Of a DNA stretch of 64,000 nt, positions 63,245 to 64,000 are shown in pieces. The notes under the pieces were generated by a model. It made no database searches. It was not told the origin of the DNA and worked only from the letters and a program-made list of their open reading frames with translations. Numbering within the stretch: position 1 is the first letter of the stretch; every line of letters starts with the position of its first letter. Source of the DNA: DASTSN01 sp035760665 (GTDB taxonomy: Bacteria; Bacteroidota; Bacteroidia; Chitinophagales; Chitinophagaceae). The DNA lies in assembly GCA_035760665.1 (NCBI GenBank), contig DASTSN010000105.1, forward strand, positions 1 through 64,000. Direction: 5' to 3'. The position numbers and the translations under genes were made by a program.

Positions 63245-64000
63245 ATGGCAACCACATTATCCCGGAAAAAATCAAATCAGTTACTCCTTGTTTTTACCGC
63301 AATTCTTTTGTTGACCGGCTCTGCTTCATTTGCGCAAACCATTTTGCCGGCTGACAAAAAAGAACTGGTTCAAAAAGAAGACAGTTTAAAAGCTTATGCC
63401 AAAGCTATGATCGTAGACAGCCTGGAAGGCGGCCGCATGCGGGCAGACAGTTTTTTTATCAGGATCCTCGTACGAACACTGCAAATAAAAAACTCATTTT
63501 ACTACCCTTTTGATTCTGTTTTTGGTATTTCCAAACTGTATGCACCTGACAGCAGTTTCCGCATCTTTAGCTGGAATCTTGCTTATGACGATTACTATTC
63601 ACGCCAGCGTGGTGCCATTCAATTGCGCAGCAAGGATGGCTCGCTGCGGCTGATTCCCCTGAGAGATTATTCCGAATTTACCCCCAACCCAATGGATTCT
63701 GTACGTACGGCTAGGAACTGGATTGGCGCCGTATATTACCGGATCATCAAAACACAGTTTAACGGAAAAAATTTTTATACCCTTTTCGGGTACGATGCCA
63801 ATAGCGCCATGACGAATAAAAAATGGATTGAAGTGCTGCATTTCAATGAAAAAAATGAGCCACTCTTTGGTGGGAAGTTTTTTAGTTTCCAGGACGACAG
63901 CCTTCCGCGGCCCACGCAGTACCGGTTTGCGATCGAGTACAAGAAAGTGGCCAGCACGACGATGAACTATAATAACGACATGAACCTGATTTTGTATGAT
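63245..64000 (+). CDS. Exported protein of unknown function, 3' end outside window
   Basis: A frame with no stop runs from ATG 63245 to the last base; 252 residues are visible. The start has a signal peptide (KSNQLLLVFTAILLLTGSASFAQ). The mature part contains repeated aromatic, charged segments such as SKLYAPDSSFRIFSWNLAY and KKWIEVLHFNEKNEP, a pattern seen in Bacteroidota secreted proteins of unknown function. It follows the heptose fusion gene by 139 nt. No family can be named from what is visible. Confidence 0.8.
   Translation, partial: MATTLSRKKSNQLLLVFTAILLLTGSASFAQTILPADKKELVQKEDSLKAYAKAMIVDSLEGGRMRADSFFIRILVRTLQIKNSFYYPFDSVFGISKLYAPDSSFRIFSWNLAYDDYYSRQRGAIQLRSKDGSLRLIPLRDYSEFTPNPMDSVRTARNWIGAVYYRIIKTQFNGKNFYTLFGYDANSAMTNKKWIEVLHFNEKNEPLFGGKFFSFQDDSLPRPTQYRFAIEYKKVASTTMNYNNDMNLILYD

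Noticed and set aside
63599..63957. Minus-strand frames near the right edge
   Set aside because: They are antisense to the uninterrupted exported-protein frame that begins at 63245 with a good signal peptide.

Overview
The window reads as a chromosome segment of a Bacteroidota bacterium, most likely from the Chitinophagaceae/Chitinophagia side. The evidence is the set of protein families: a NagB–PIG-L fusion, PepSY-like, DUF4199 and DUF1080 proteins, a BlaI/M56 pair without a penicillin-binding domain, a Bacteroidota-type EF-G paralogue, an M61 peptidase remnant and a WbqC-like protein. Other supports are the lack of Shine-Dalgarno sequences, TAnnTTTG-like promoter elements and many lipoproteins and exported proteins. 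No phage, insertion sequence, CRISPR array or rRNA was seen.

Layout. 1–3700 is visibly AT-richer than the rest and holds four unrelated small genes (PLD-like nuclease fragment, lipocalin-like lipoprotein, broken SIMPL gene, serine beta-lactamase-like hydrolase). The spacers between them share motifs, which suggests an accessory, cassette-like island. 3731–10668 is mainly carbohydrate work: GH16 lipoprotein, pullulanase, YdjC/ChbG-type deacetylase and FGGY kinase on the minus strand. 10776–13221 encodes a two-subunit GMC sugar dehydrogenase with a cysteine cluster. 13421–14361 is an internally deleted M61 peptidase. 14429–18126 carries a TPR protein, an EF-G paralogue and a coiled-coil protein, and 18409–20611 a BlaI/M56 regulatory pair with its operator.

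20840–27990 holds WbqC-like, LEA14-like, SMC, a sugar-nucleotide reductase-like SDR and a second coiled-coil protein. 28067–35660 has two tandem CocE/NonD hydrolases, a GH20 hexosaminidase and the NagB–PIG-L fusion, so it probably serves peptide/ester and amino-sugar scavenging. 35686–53961 is mostly housekeeping: AI-2E transporter, tRNA-Arg, RlmH, rhomboid, TilS, EtfBA, a DUF151 nuclease, IspE, ornithine aminotransferase, a VIT-type transporter, a ClC channel, outer-membrane proteins, thiolase and a Bax inhibitor-1 protein.

54136–55812 encodes a DUF1080 lipoprotein and a Tat-exported TIM-barrel protein. With the dehydrogenase at 10776–13221 these could form an oxidative 3-keto-glycoside route. 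Two tRNA-Pro genes follow. 56275–63105 is a co-oriented run: a dihydroorotase homologue lacking usual metal ligands, a DUF4199 protein, two glycosyltransferases, then HddA, GmhA and an HddC–GmhB fusion, which together make a full GDP-D-glycero-alpha-D-manno-heptose pathway. The window ends inside an exported protein of unknown function.
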